Assembly (NCBI GenBank): GCA_013365365.1
Contig: JABVXU010000384.1
Coordinates: forward strand, 1 to 52,673
DNA from: Cruorifilaria tuberocauda
Lineage: Eukaryota > Nematoda > Chromadorea > Rhabditida > Onchocercidae
Reading direction: 5' to 3'
DNA length: 52,673 nt
A model generated the notes under the pieces. It saw nothing but the letters and a program-made list of their open reading frames with translations, had not been told where the DNA came from and did no database searches. Positions 1 through 11,800 of the stretch are shown one piece after another (positions within the stretch are counted from its first letter, which is position 1; each line of letters begins with the position of its first letter). The position numbers and the translations under genes are program-made.

Positions 1-300
1 ATAATAACAATGATAGTAGTAATAATAAATAATAATAATAATAATAAATAATAATAATAATAAATAATAAATAATAATATAATAATAGTGAGAGTAATAG
101 CAGCACTAAATATAGCAAAATAATAAATAAGTAAATAATAACAATGATAGTAGTAATAATAATAATAATGACATTTATTATTATTTATTATTATTGTTAT
201 TATCATAGATAACAAATAACTGTAAGCAATGGTTTATAATGATATATTAAAATAATAATAACATGAAAAATAGGAGGACTGATAATATGGTTAATAATGG
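1..300. repeat. AAT/ATT trinucleotide microsatellite tract
   Basis: The first ~180 bases are dominated by AAT/ATA triplets. They turn abruptly at about 168-205 into the complementary TTA/ATT triplets, so the tract can fold back on itself. No reading frame or gene is visible. The tract continues off the left edge, so its full length is unknown. Confidence 0.85.
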
Positions 301-339
301 TACTTCCTTGTAGATAAAGTTTATTTTAATTTAATTATC

Positions 340-818
340 AGTGAGGATAACTATCAGTAATATAATAATTCTGCTGTATTCGAGAATTTTAAAAGGAAAC
401 TGAGTTAGTAATTTGTCCAGTAAAAATACATTATATTAAGTCATGCTTTATGATTAGGATGGTTATCCTTCATTTCATTAACGGAAAAAAAAGCGATTTT
501 TAAAAATTGAAATGAAATTTTGCTTTCGTTAAAATATTCTTTGATCAAGTTTAATTTTTTCAAGTTCTTTGTAGAGATTTATGTAATTAAATGCAATTAA
601 TGATATTGAAATATACTTATATGCTGTTTCAGTTGGTTATTCTATTTGGCAAGTGGATTAATCACAATAATTTTATTTGATTTATTAGAAGAATTTACTA
701 GTGACTAGTAGTGAGGAATAAGTATCAGTAATGCAATAATTCTTCCGATGTATTCGCAGATTTTAAATGGATACTGACTTATTAATTTGTCTAGAAAAGT
801 ACATAGTATTAAGTTATA
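340..818. repeat. Diverged local direct duplication (~110-bp units, ~370-bp period)
   Basis: Unit A (about 340-449) and unit B (about 710-818) share the same order of words: AGTGAGGA, TATCAGTAAT, AATAATTCT, TGTATTCG, GATTTTAAA/GAATTTTAAA, AATTTGTC and ATTAAGT, with substitutions and small indels between them. This looks like an old local duplication. No coding potential is seen in either unit. Confidence 0.6.
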
Positions 819-1484
819 CATTTCCTGCATTTTTTTATGATTTGCCCATTTCTTTTCAATTCAGCTTACTCAATGTAATCTATTCAGTGGAAATCCGTCT
901 ATTATTTTACCCGTTTTCCATTCCTTTTTATAACTAATATTTCACATTGCTTATTGCATTTTCTAATTAGAAACGAAGTAATTAAATGTATGTTAAATTC
1001 AGTGCATTTCTATCATAAAATGAAATAACTGCGACAAACAATATAACAATAGAAATGAATTAGAATTAGCATGTCTTATCAATCACCTGCAGTTAATATA
1101 CTAATTAACGCAAGATTAGATAGCAACAACACATGACCATTAAATTTAAGTTTCAGTTAAATTTAGATATCAAAAGTATGATTACTATCTTTTTACTACA
1201 TCATTACCTTACCAGTTCATCTTAACAGTAAAGAATAAAATCACCATCTGATATGATGTTTAAAATCAAAGTGCTAACTTTATCTGACAATTTTATTAAT
1301 TATTATAAGAATTCATTAATGACAGTAGTGAACTTCATGTGATCAATTTCATTCAGTTATTTTTCAAACAATTGATATAAAGAATTGTGATGGGAAAAAT
1401 TAAGAATTATTTGACTATTGATTGTATTTCATGATTTAATAATGATTATAGAATTAATAATGAAGAACAGATAAGCATGCATAA
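450..1484. other. AT-rich region with no gene seen; probable 3' flank of pdf-1
   Basis: Outside the duplicated unit at 710-818, no exon, RNA gene or long frame is recognisable. It lies downstream of the minus-strand neuropeptide gene. A TTTTATT at about 1291-1297 reads AATAAAA on the minus strand and could be its polyadenylation signal, about 190 bases after the stop. Confidence 0.4.
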
Positions 1485-4400
1485 TTAACAAGGACGCTGC
1501 TTTGTCAATAATTTTTTCAAGTTCATATTAAGTCGTTGATCATTGCTGGCGTTTTCATCGTTTGCTGTCATCAATGATAGACTCCTTTTACCAGCTTTTG
1601 CCAACTTTCCCAAATCCATTCCAATTAATCCATTGATAAGTTCTGCATTACTTCGTTTCCAAACTTCTTGCAAATCGTTATCACCATACTGAATAAATAA
1701 CTTGTTTAACAAAAATTTATTCATTTTGAACCTTTTGTCAAGGAAAAAATTGCAATAAAATAAAATTTTTAGGAAGACAGCAGGGAGGAAAGAATATGAG
1801 CAATAGAACGGATTTGAATGAAGTAAAGCCTTCTTTAAAAAATAATGATATGATGTAATAGAAGCTATATGACATGAAGTATAGCCAGCTTCTTTTTATT
1901 ACTGCTTTTAGTTGGCAAAAATAATAGTTTTTATTTGCGATTCATTGATAAGATTTTCGGTCTATGAAATATCTTGAATATACAAAGATTTTTTTTTAAA
2001 AAGAATAATGAAATCCATTTGAAATTATGGAACGAAATATCCTCGATAATCTGTCACTACTTTTTTGATATTCTAATTTTTTTCACTTTTTCTTCGTACT
2101 AATCCTTATTTTACATTACGATGCTGTCAATGTTTTCCATTCATAATATTGGCAATATTGACAATTGCAGTATAATTATAGCATAATTAAGTATTAACCA
2201 TTTCAATTCAAATCGTTTTTTACATAAATGCTAATTGATATCGTTATATGATGTTGATATATTTTTCATCGGTGATCTTGACAATGTTATCAGTTTTAAT
2301 TGTATCGTAATAAATATTATCCAATATTGCTATATTACGATGACGTCAATATTTTTCATTTATGATTTTCGCAATTTCATCAATTTTGGTTCGAGCTAAA
2401 TGAAAATCATCAATTTTATTAACTTATATTACATAACAGCACACCTCATTATCTTTGTATTTTATGTATACGTACTTATCGGTAGTTGTGAAATATTCCC
2501 GTATTTTTCTCATCTCTCCTATTTCCGAACCGCAAAAATTGCTTTATAATTTGAAAATACTTCAATCTGTAATTCTATATTACTTCAGTTTCAGAGAATT
2601 TACCAATAAAAATGCAATAGATTTTTGAACTATGTACTTATTAGTTTTAAATTAAAACAAATCTTTTAAATGTAATTTGGTATTACTTTGATACTATTTA
2701 TAACATTCGTTTGAAAAAATTAGAAAGTCTAACAGGATTAGATTAAAAATACTATGTCTCATATTTGACTGAAACCTTATTTCTCTCACTTGAAAACCTA
2801 TTTATGACAATACAATTATTTCTGGAAAATTTGAGAGATTAATCTTTAATCAATACTATTAAATTAAATTAATCAAATCGTTAAAATCATATTCGTAGTT
2901 TTTTGAGAAAAAATAGTTAAGGATAAGAAGAAAGTAAGAGTGAAATATTCATTTCAAGTTAAATTTAATAAGATCAGTATTAATTAAAATAGAAAATCTC
3001 CTAATGCATAATGGAACTAGAAATTGTTGGTAACATATAATAGCCTCGTATTAAAATAGACTCTTCATAAATGTTGAATTTCCAATTCTTTTTTCCTTAA
3101 CAAAAACTATTTTCATTCTATAGAGTGAAAAAGTGGACAAACAGAAATATTGATAAATAAACAAATATCAAATAAAACGATTTATTTCCAAATGAAATAC
3201 GTCATTGAAATAAGTTCAATCATCAATTTGGGGAATTAATAAAACTATTTCTATTCTCAAATGGCAGTCATTCATTAGCTTGCAAATCATATTTGGTTAT
3301 TTCTTTTTTTCTAATTGTCTTAAGAACTTCATATTTGTATATTTGTTCCAAATTTTTGTTTTTTCTCTTTCATGAATTTACTTGGCCATTTTATCCTAAG
3401 ATTATTATTGGTTTGATAAAATTTGATAGATTAAGTGACAAGTTATAGTGAACTACGTACTCTAAAGGTTTGAAAAAATTTCTCCGGCTGATTTATATCA
3501 TTTATTCCAAGACAATCATTGATCTAATATTTACTATGAATAACGAATTGTATATCAACTTTTGTGCATAGATTCTGATATTAATCCATATGCGAATTTT
3601 AAGTTTCCATAGCGTTTGGTCAAATTTACAACAAGATTCATTTCAATTACAAAATTCTTATATAGGAAAGTGATTGAATGAATGTTGTAGACTCAAACAA
3701 TATATCAATAATACTTTATCAAATAAGAAATAAGTCAAGTACTGTTTATAAATTAATCATAACTTTTAACAAAGATAATCTTGAAACAATCTTCTCTCCT
3801 GGATAATTATTTTCTATTCCTTTGCATAACATTAAAACAATTAATGTCTACAAAACTTTTTTAAGATAAAGGACTTTAACTATCTAATCAAATTTTTATT
3901 CTTCACTAAACCAATCAAAATAATTTCTTATTTGCACCATACGATCAATCACCAAAATGAATGTTATCGTTGCCACTCTCGCAAAGATGCTCGTAAGACA
4001 TGCATATAATGATCAAAATTATTTCAATTATCTGATTCACTATTACTATCGTTATAAGAGAGTTATAAGATTATGACAAATATAATATAAGCATATAAAA
4101 TAATTGACTATAATATGCACACATTCACATATTAAAAAAACAAATTACTGTACAATATAAAAAACATTTTGAGCATTCGTTTTACAATTTCTACGGCATA
4201 TCGTTAATATTACTATTTTTTAAGCAATAGACTTACCAATAAACGAAAACAAACAATTTAAATATTATATTAAACAGATGATAAATTGTGGAAAAAACAA
4301 ACAAATTACCTATGAGTAATAAATAGTATAGAGTATTAACCCGATTAAAAGAAATAAAAAGTGGGAAGGAATGCTGTAGTAGTAAAGTTCAAGTGGTAAT

Positions 4401-4579
4401 ATTCTAGCAATCACTATTTATTACTTGTTTTGATTCGTTATTTCAAATGATGATAAAGAATAACTTACCATCAGCTCACCGAAACCAAAAGTTGACGCAA
4501 TGGTAACAGTTAAAATGAAAAGAGAGAAAGTACGAAGAGTACTTGTGCTGATGTTGCTTACCACAATCATCATCGACAT
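1485..4579 (-). CDS. pdf-1: PDF-type neuropeptide precursor (pdf-1-like)
   Basis: This precursor encodes a pigment-dispersing-factor neuropeptide, which in nematodes acts through a class B GPCR on locomotion and behaviour. Two exons are seen. Exon 1 (4469-4579) starts at the first ATG and encodes 37 residues with a hydrophobic core (TFSLFILTVTIASTFG), a good signal peptide, ending at donor GTAAGT. The peptide exon (1485-1731) reads ...EVWKR, then the PDF peptide, then GKR, then a tail ending KQRPC-stop. The dibasic KR before and GKR after are the expected cleavage and amidation sites. Exon 1 ends in phase 0, whereas the peptide exon needs two preceding bases. A middle exon of 3n+2 bases, or a different donor, must therefore exist in the 2.7-kb intron. 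The peptide match makes the identification firm; the exon structure is incomplete. Confidence 0.85.
1593..1652 (-). other. pdf-1: Mature PDF-1-like peptide, predicted amidated
   Basis: The encoded peptide is SNAELINGLIGMDLGKLAKA, followed by Gly (amide donor) and KR, and preceded by KR. The first 17 residues agree with the nematode PDF-1 type as I know it; the C-terminal end differs. It is the only complete PDF copy in the exon. Confidence 0.9.
1732..4468 (-). other. Large pdf-1 intron; hidden exon likely
   Basis: This stretch is very AT-rich. I saw no convincing exon or repeat family in it. The reading phases on its two sides do not match, so it should contain at least one small coding exon that I could not locate. 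Confidence 0.5.
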
Positions 4580-4646
4580 GATTAATTTAAAAATGATTGC
4601 AAGTGCAAGAAAGAAACTGCAACCCGAAGACTGATACGCCCCTCGT

Positions 4647-4654
4647 TATTTATA
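4647..4654 (-). promoter_or_regulatory. Candidate TATA box of pdf-1
   Basis: TATAAATA on the minus strand lies about 68 bases upstream of the pdf-1 start codon, with a GC-richer flank (GAGGGGCG). This would give a short 5' UTR if transcription starts about 30 bases downstream. No acceptor sits directly before this ATG, unlike the other genes in the window. This is pattern recognition only. Confidence 0.45.
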
Positions 4655-5501
4655 ATGCTTATGAATATTGCATAGCTCCGCCTCAAAACCATATGCATCT
4701 CAATGACAAGAACGTGTAATAATGTAATTAATCCTCAGTTAGATTAGATGTTATGATTATTTGAAAAATTCAAACAAGAAAAAATAAGCGCTGATCTTTT
4801 ATGAAAGTTGTGATCACGAAGCGTACTAAGTGATCTAAACGACAAAAGACTTACAAAATATCATCTGCTTGCTTCCCAGAACAAGAACTATTATTTCAAT
4901 GGAATCTCCAATACAATTGAGAAAAGTATAATGCAAACATTACAAACCGTTACCGAATTATTAACGTAACCAATTTTAAACAATCACAGCAGTAAAACAG
5001 CAACTACTTTGCCTATTTGGCAATCAGTTATGCGAATAAAAACTAATTGAAAAATCTACTAAAATCAGAAGTTCGAGGCTCACTCAGAAAGGAATCGTCC
5101 GATAATACAATACTACGGAAATTTTAAAAACTAATATAACTATGACAATGACAGCACTTACGAGAACCATAATCAGTTACGAAGGGCTTGATAATGTATA
5201 ACATCTGTGAAATTGATGACCATTGTTGTATTATTTGGTGCACTAGTTTTACAAGTTATGAAGCTTGAATCAAAAAAAAGAAGTAAAATACCATATCTAA
5301 TAGCACTAGTCAGTGGGATGCTTTGATAATCTTAATAATCGAAGGACAAAAACAAATCAAAGCACTAGCTTGTTACTTCTAAGTCAGTGAAAAAACAGTT
5401 GGTAATTGTCTGAATCAAATCAAAATGCTAAATTACACATTATTTACTGTCTAAATACTGACTGAAAAAGGAAAAATGGACAGGAAATTTCCACTTTGCA
5501 A
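4655..5501. other. pdf-1 upstream region and LRRFIP 3' flank
   Basis: The region holds no gene. It contains one copy (5221-5263) of a 43-bp repeat whose partner lies at 5815-5857, inside the last intron of the neighbouring gene. Both flanking genes are on the minus strand, so this is a head-to-tail intergenic space of about 0.9 kb. Confidence 0.5.
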
Positions 5502-5857
5502 TTATAAAGGTTTTCGAGAGCCTGATAAACGTAATTTTTCAATTCTATTCTGTAAATGACGATTTGTCTCCTTGGCCTCGTCCAGAGCATTATCCTTATC
5601 GCGAAGCTGCAACAAACTTGAGAATACAATCGGTCATAATTATGTACTCATATAATATGTCAGTCAGTGGTACATTTGTAATCAAACTGATTTAAATTTG
5701 TTTAAATTAATTAATTCCATATTTCTTCTTTGAATACAACATGGATACAATAAGAGAAAACAGAGTCACAGAGGAAGCAGAACTTTCGACGAAAAATCCC
5801 TTACCAAATCGTCCCATTGTAGTATTATTTGGTGCACTAATTTTACAAGTTATGAAG
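5221..5857. repeat. 43-bp near-identical direct repeat pair, 594 bp apart
   Basis: Bases 5221-5263 and 5815-5857 both read CATTGT, then a variable base, then GTATTATTTGGTGCACTA, then R, then TTTTACAAGTTATGAAG. By eye 41 of 43 positions agree. The flanks on both sides are unrelated, so only the 43-bp core was copied. Confidence 0.85.
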
Positions 5858-8800
5858 TTTTTCTGATTATAAAATTTGAAAGACTGGAGTCATGAAAAAC
5901 AGAAAACACACCTCTCTCTCTACGTTCTTATTCTCATAAGTTACATTCAGCACTTTTTTGCTAATGAGTTGAAAATTTCCACCCAAGTATGAAAAATGGG
6001 AGAATCATACTTCTACGCTTCGTTTCATAAATGTTGCTAACATTTTGTACATAGAATAAGGAATTTGATGTCGTAGTACTGTGTCATAGGTTGCGATCAT
6101 TTATGTACTTTAGCTAATTTCAGAACATGTCCTTTAATCTACAGCATCAGGTAATACTGCATGTTAATCATTATGCGAGAATAATCCCATGAAGTCTTTT
6201 CTTCAACGAAAAAAATTCCATTTATTGATTTTCATCAGTACCTCCTATTATATTCATCTAATCTTTAGATTAATTTTTATTTGCAAATTCTTTGATTTTC
6301 ACTTATCTTCAAAATTTCTAACTATCATACCAATCAATACCTTGAATAAAATAATTCCTAAATTAGTAAATATTTAATTTACTTTCAGAAATTAAGGGAA
6401 CATTTTCATATACATTTCCAGCTATTAATGATCAAATTATCGCATCGACGGGTGAAAAGAACATGACAACCATATTGCTAAATGCTAAAATTTAAAGAAC
6501 CAAAGAGATCGAAGAGCAACGGAACCATCAATACCTCAAGACATCAAGACGGCCTTTTCTTTTTCATACTAAGGAAATAGCATACCTCTTTTTTCAGCTG
6601 TCGATTTTGAGATTTTAATTCGACAAGCTCCTTTTCTGCTTGCTCGGCAGCTGCTTTATACCTTTTCATTTGTCCATCCACGCGTATTAGCTATAAAATG
6701 AATTTATCTGGAATTATATATATTTGAGATGATTTCGATCAACCTAAGAAAAAAATCCTTATAGATGAAAATTTTTTCAAATTCAGCAAACAATAAATTG
6801 TATCTTCTGAAAACTAAATTATAAAAATGACTTTGAAAAACAAAAATTCAAAAATTTAAATTCGAAAAACACTAAGAACCAACGTTGCCCTGGTGATTCG
6901 TATTTTCACGTTCTGCTTCTTGTAGTTTAAATTTGATTTCTGCCAGTTGTTTGGCTGCATCTCCTAAAATGATTTCAAAATGAATGATTTAAGCGAGAAA
7001 ATCATTATGTCGTCTTTATAGATTCCACTATCTAGCTTTTGTTGATGAATAAATCCACTTACTGCCCGAACATCATTTCAGTACTTTTGACCGCAATATA
7101 ATGTATTACAAATGATGCATAAAATGTAAAATCACAGCCATCCTGATAAGACAAGACCAATTGAAATTATCTATTTCACAAGTAACTTCAAGAAGTCTAA
7201 AAAAAGAAAGAAAAAGATTGATATGCACTTTGTAACTCATCACTGACTATACCATTCTGTGCACTACTCATAAGATCAGCACGAGCGGTCCTTCTGACGT
7301 ATAATGACTGTTCCGCTTCTTCTACTTGTTGACGCATATTTTTATTCTGGAAAAATGTTTAGAAAAAATTAATGGACTGTAAATTGATTGGAAGAAAAAA
7401 CAGTCTGAAATAGTCACGCTATGCTTGAGATATCTTAATAAACCGGTAAATGATCAGAGCCATTTCTAAACAAAATTTGTTTCGAAACTTACCACGTCAA
7501 TTAATCTTTTTACTTTTTCATCTATAGAGGAGGAACCAGGCACCGCTCTTTCAACAAGTGCTATCGTTGTTTGAGAAAATATCAGTGGAGTTGTTTGTCT
7601 GAAATGTAACAGTTTTATAATCTAACTTTAATCAAAATTATGAACGATACATTACGAGACTTTCTTGCGATTACACAGTGATTCTAGCATTCACAAACTA
7701 ATCAATCAAAAAACTAATAAAACATTCCCAAACATTCTCAAATAAGAAAGATTTAAAAAAAGTTCCAACGTGAAACTCCAATTTTGTAGATTAATTACAT
7801 GAACGGATACCAAAATGAGCTGAAGAATGAAATAAGTCTCATTTGATTGAATTACAGAATAATATCTTTTATAATTAGAGATCAAAGTCTATAATGCAGG
7901 AAATATCATGATTAATGGAAAACAAAAACGAATAACAAATCCAACAATCATTTAAGTATATTTAAATTCCTTTATTTAACGGTCGTTCGAAAAAAAAAAT
8001 CAATGAAACGCACGACTACGATGACTAATTGACCAATAGTGACATATGGAATTCCTGAATGACACTAACAAATAAATTTGAAATTCTCTTATCGTTTGTT
8101 TATTTTTTAGCTTTTACTTTATATATATGCTGAAATAAGTTATATATATATTACAGAAAAGGATTTTCCGATCTTAAGCTGTGTTCGAACGAAAGCCTTT
8201 AGGCTCTTCCTAGGCTTTTACAGCACGAGATCAGCTAACTCTAAGTGGTCGCACACCTAAAAAGAACCGTTATCTCGTAGCATTATCCAACTCATATGAT
8301 AAACTTAACAGTGATGATCTTCCTGATGTGATACTCTTGTAGAATTTGTCCATATCTTCCTCCTTTATTATGTCTATAAGCTACGGATGCGCATAAGGCC
8401 AATAACGTAAAAACTGACACATCTTTTTTTTTTCACGGCCAATATGTACAGTAAAGATTCAAGCTCAATGACCGCTATTTTACTAGAAGAATTAACAGTT
8501 TTAAATCTGCTATTAGAAAAGTTCAAATTATCATTTAGTATGTTATAAAAACTGCAATTTACGTCATTCTGTAAACTTACTAGATTCACAAGCGCATTTT
8601 CAGCCGTTTTCTCACATTGCTTTCACAATTTCATATAAAGACCAAGCAGAAGTATTTCAAAGAATCACTCTACAATCCTTTCTTCTGGTCCAAGAAACGG
8701 TTAGTTAATTTCGTGATAAAAGCAAAAATTAGAAATGTTGCAGCCCTTTCTAAGGAACTCTTGCATTTCAAACAGTACAAAGATAACAAAAAAATAGTCA

Positions 8801-11800
8801 GTGAAACGCACAACTACGATGAATATTTGACGAATACCGAGCATATCGAATTCCTGAATGATACTAGTAGGAGAAAAAAAGAAAGCTAACGAGGAGATAG
8901 ATATATCGAAAACTATTTTAATATTATAGTTCAGTAAATTTGTGAACAACAAAATTAGCTAAATAGATCAACAGCTTCATCGTATTATTATCAAAGATCA
9001 CAGCAACGGTTTCTTCTCTGCTCTAATTATATGCGGGAATCAATCAACATTTGAAAACTCTTTCATTTAACTCAATAAGAGGAATAAGGTTAAATTTGTA
9101 AAAGCTAATACACCTCAGACTTTAAAATATAGTGACAAAATACAGGAAAAATAACTTACATATTATCTATGCCATTCATCACTATACCATCAGATTTTTC
9201 TTGTTCCGCCAAAACTAATCCGTTCTCCTAGAAATTGAAAGCTTAACAAACTGAGTTCATGACTGAATTTCCCTTTAGCCCAAAAAATCAGTGGAGAAAT
9301 GGAAAGTTTACTGATTCAAATTGAAGTGTAGCAGGATGAACTCTAAAGATCAGTAACTGTTTAAAATATAGATAGAATCAATCATATTGAATGCAATTTT
9401 ACAAACATAACTGCCTATAAAATCATACACCAACCTGTATAATTTGATCGCGTCGGGCAATTTCGGATCGCAACAGTGCATGTTGAGCATTTAAACCATC
9501 AACTGTACGTTTCAGCAGCTTTACTTCCTGATTTATGTGATAACAAATTATGCCAAAATAATACAGTCTTTAAAGTGAATAGAATTCATGCTTTGAACCT
9601 TCAAAATTTTAAACACTGAAACTGATTTCCTCTTTAGCTTAATTTTGGGGAACATTTGAAATTTTGGTGCATAATAAACCATTTCTACGCCCAAGCACTA
9701 TATAACGTGTACTGTAAGTAAACCTCGATATATGCTGAAAAACTACGGGAACAAGGAAATTTATCGCTTCATACCTGAAGCGTCAATTCATCAATGGAAA
9801 ACTTTCATGTAAAATGAAGTGATGGAATCAGCTATGTAAAAATAACTAACAGTAGCTAGATCTCGAGATTCCCGATTGGCTTGTGATAAGAGTTGTTCTT
9901 TCTCTTCCATATCATCTTTCAATAAATCAATTTCATATAATAAGGCTGATTTTTCATTATCTAGTTGGGAATACATGAACATGGCCCGTTGAAATTTGTT
10001 TTGTAATTCGCTTACTTTTTCCTTAAAATAACAAACTACAGATTGTAAAACAGCTGGCTTTTTTTCAATAGAAACTGATTAAAAATTTGCACAAGTAACA
10101 CTCAGAAAACGGAGTTACCTGATTTCGGCAAATCTCAAATCAAAGTTGCTGTCTACAGAAAGACTGAAAAATTAAAATAAAAACCTTCAGGGATGTCTGC
10201 TCCACCGTTCTGTTATCTCTGGACGGTGTACCGCCTCGAGATGTTGATGTCGTCGGAATGCCGTCTTTCTAAACCATGCCAAACACATGCACACAGTGAT
10301 AACAAACAAAACAGAAAAATTAAGCAAAAATATAGTACCTGAGGACAAAATTTAAAACGTGAGTTCTACTAACAGAATTCTCAGAAGAGCAACTCCGTAC
10401 AAAAAGAACAAAAGAACTATGGAGTAATATATATTGATCACTTTGAGTTTTAAGCTATTATATAAATATGAATGAAATAAAGTATCACTAACAGCACACA
10501 AGAATGCATAAATAACACTCATCAATAAATACTATTTATAAAAGCAATAATAATACCAAGTATAAATACCGCAGTACGTAATACATAATATGCATGTAAA
10601 TATAAAAAATTTAAATAGAGTGAAGAATAGGTTAGAAAGTAATGTAATTAAAAAGCAAAAAGTTTTTATAAGCTTGACGGATATCAGAATTAATAGTTCA
10701 TTAATAATGTAACTTGATGTGACCCAAGATTCACGTAAAATTATTCCTCTCTATTTTTATAGAAAAAAAAAATTAAAACAAACGTAATTTTAAAGATAAC
10801 TCCACATGCAGTTACAATTATCAAGCGACAAAATTAGTATAATTTATTAAAAACTTTTAAAATTAGTAGTTTTGTTCTAATATATTGCATATAAGCATTT
10901 GTTCTAATATATTGTTATACTGATATATAATTAATGCGATTTTATATTTAATAATATAATACTGTAAAAATCAAGCTTGTAACTGGGAATATTAATAAGG
11001 AAAAAACTCAATGAAGAATTGTATATATTAAGGTAGATTAACTTACAGGATATCTCTTAACACAAATCTGTATGAATCGCGAAGCGCTAAGCAGAAGTAA
11101 AAGAAAACGCACAGAAAAATACCTAACAATAATTTTTGAAATATATAGAAAAGAACTTACAACGCCTTCTTCATTTCCTTTGCAACCATCTGTTTCCGCC
11201 TGCAAAATGAATATTAAGAGAGAAAAACAGGGCATCAGACTGGTAAAACTTTCATTTGCCATTGTTGCGCCCCTTCACTCAAGAATTGCTTAAGAGTTTA
11301 ACTTCATTTCTGTATTTATTGTATTTAAATAGATCATAATCCCTCAAAAATAAAGCTTGAATTAACATAATGTTTGAAACAATTTCTTTGAGTAAGATAT
11401 GATTACTATTGAAAATAATGAGCCTCAAGCAATTCGACAAATTAGAAATGTTGTTCCTATATGAATAATCTTAGTTTATCACATATTAAGCAGAACAAAA
11501 CATTCGATTAAATGGAAACTATAATAAATTTACTAAAAATTTGCAGTGATAATGTTGCTAATAATTTTGCATTTTCCTTCATGTCTTTCGTGTTCTTAAT
11601 AATTCCAAAATTAAGACATGTAACTACATAAAATGCAGTTACATTTCTTAATTTTGCTACATATAATTTACATTTTTTGGAAAGTTGAGAAAACGATCAA
11701 CGCAATGCAAGCATTGCAGTAGCAAAAACACTACTAGCTTTACTCTTCCTTTTCCTATCATCTCTCCGTCCCAAGTACTTAGGAACCAGTTTCGAAAAAA

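Noticed and set aside
11049..11088. Extra LRRFIP exon between exons 3 and 4
   Set aside because: With the stronger acceptor the 40-base segment breaks the frame. Only a 21-base version fits, and the model is complete without it.
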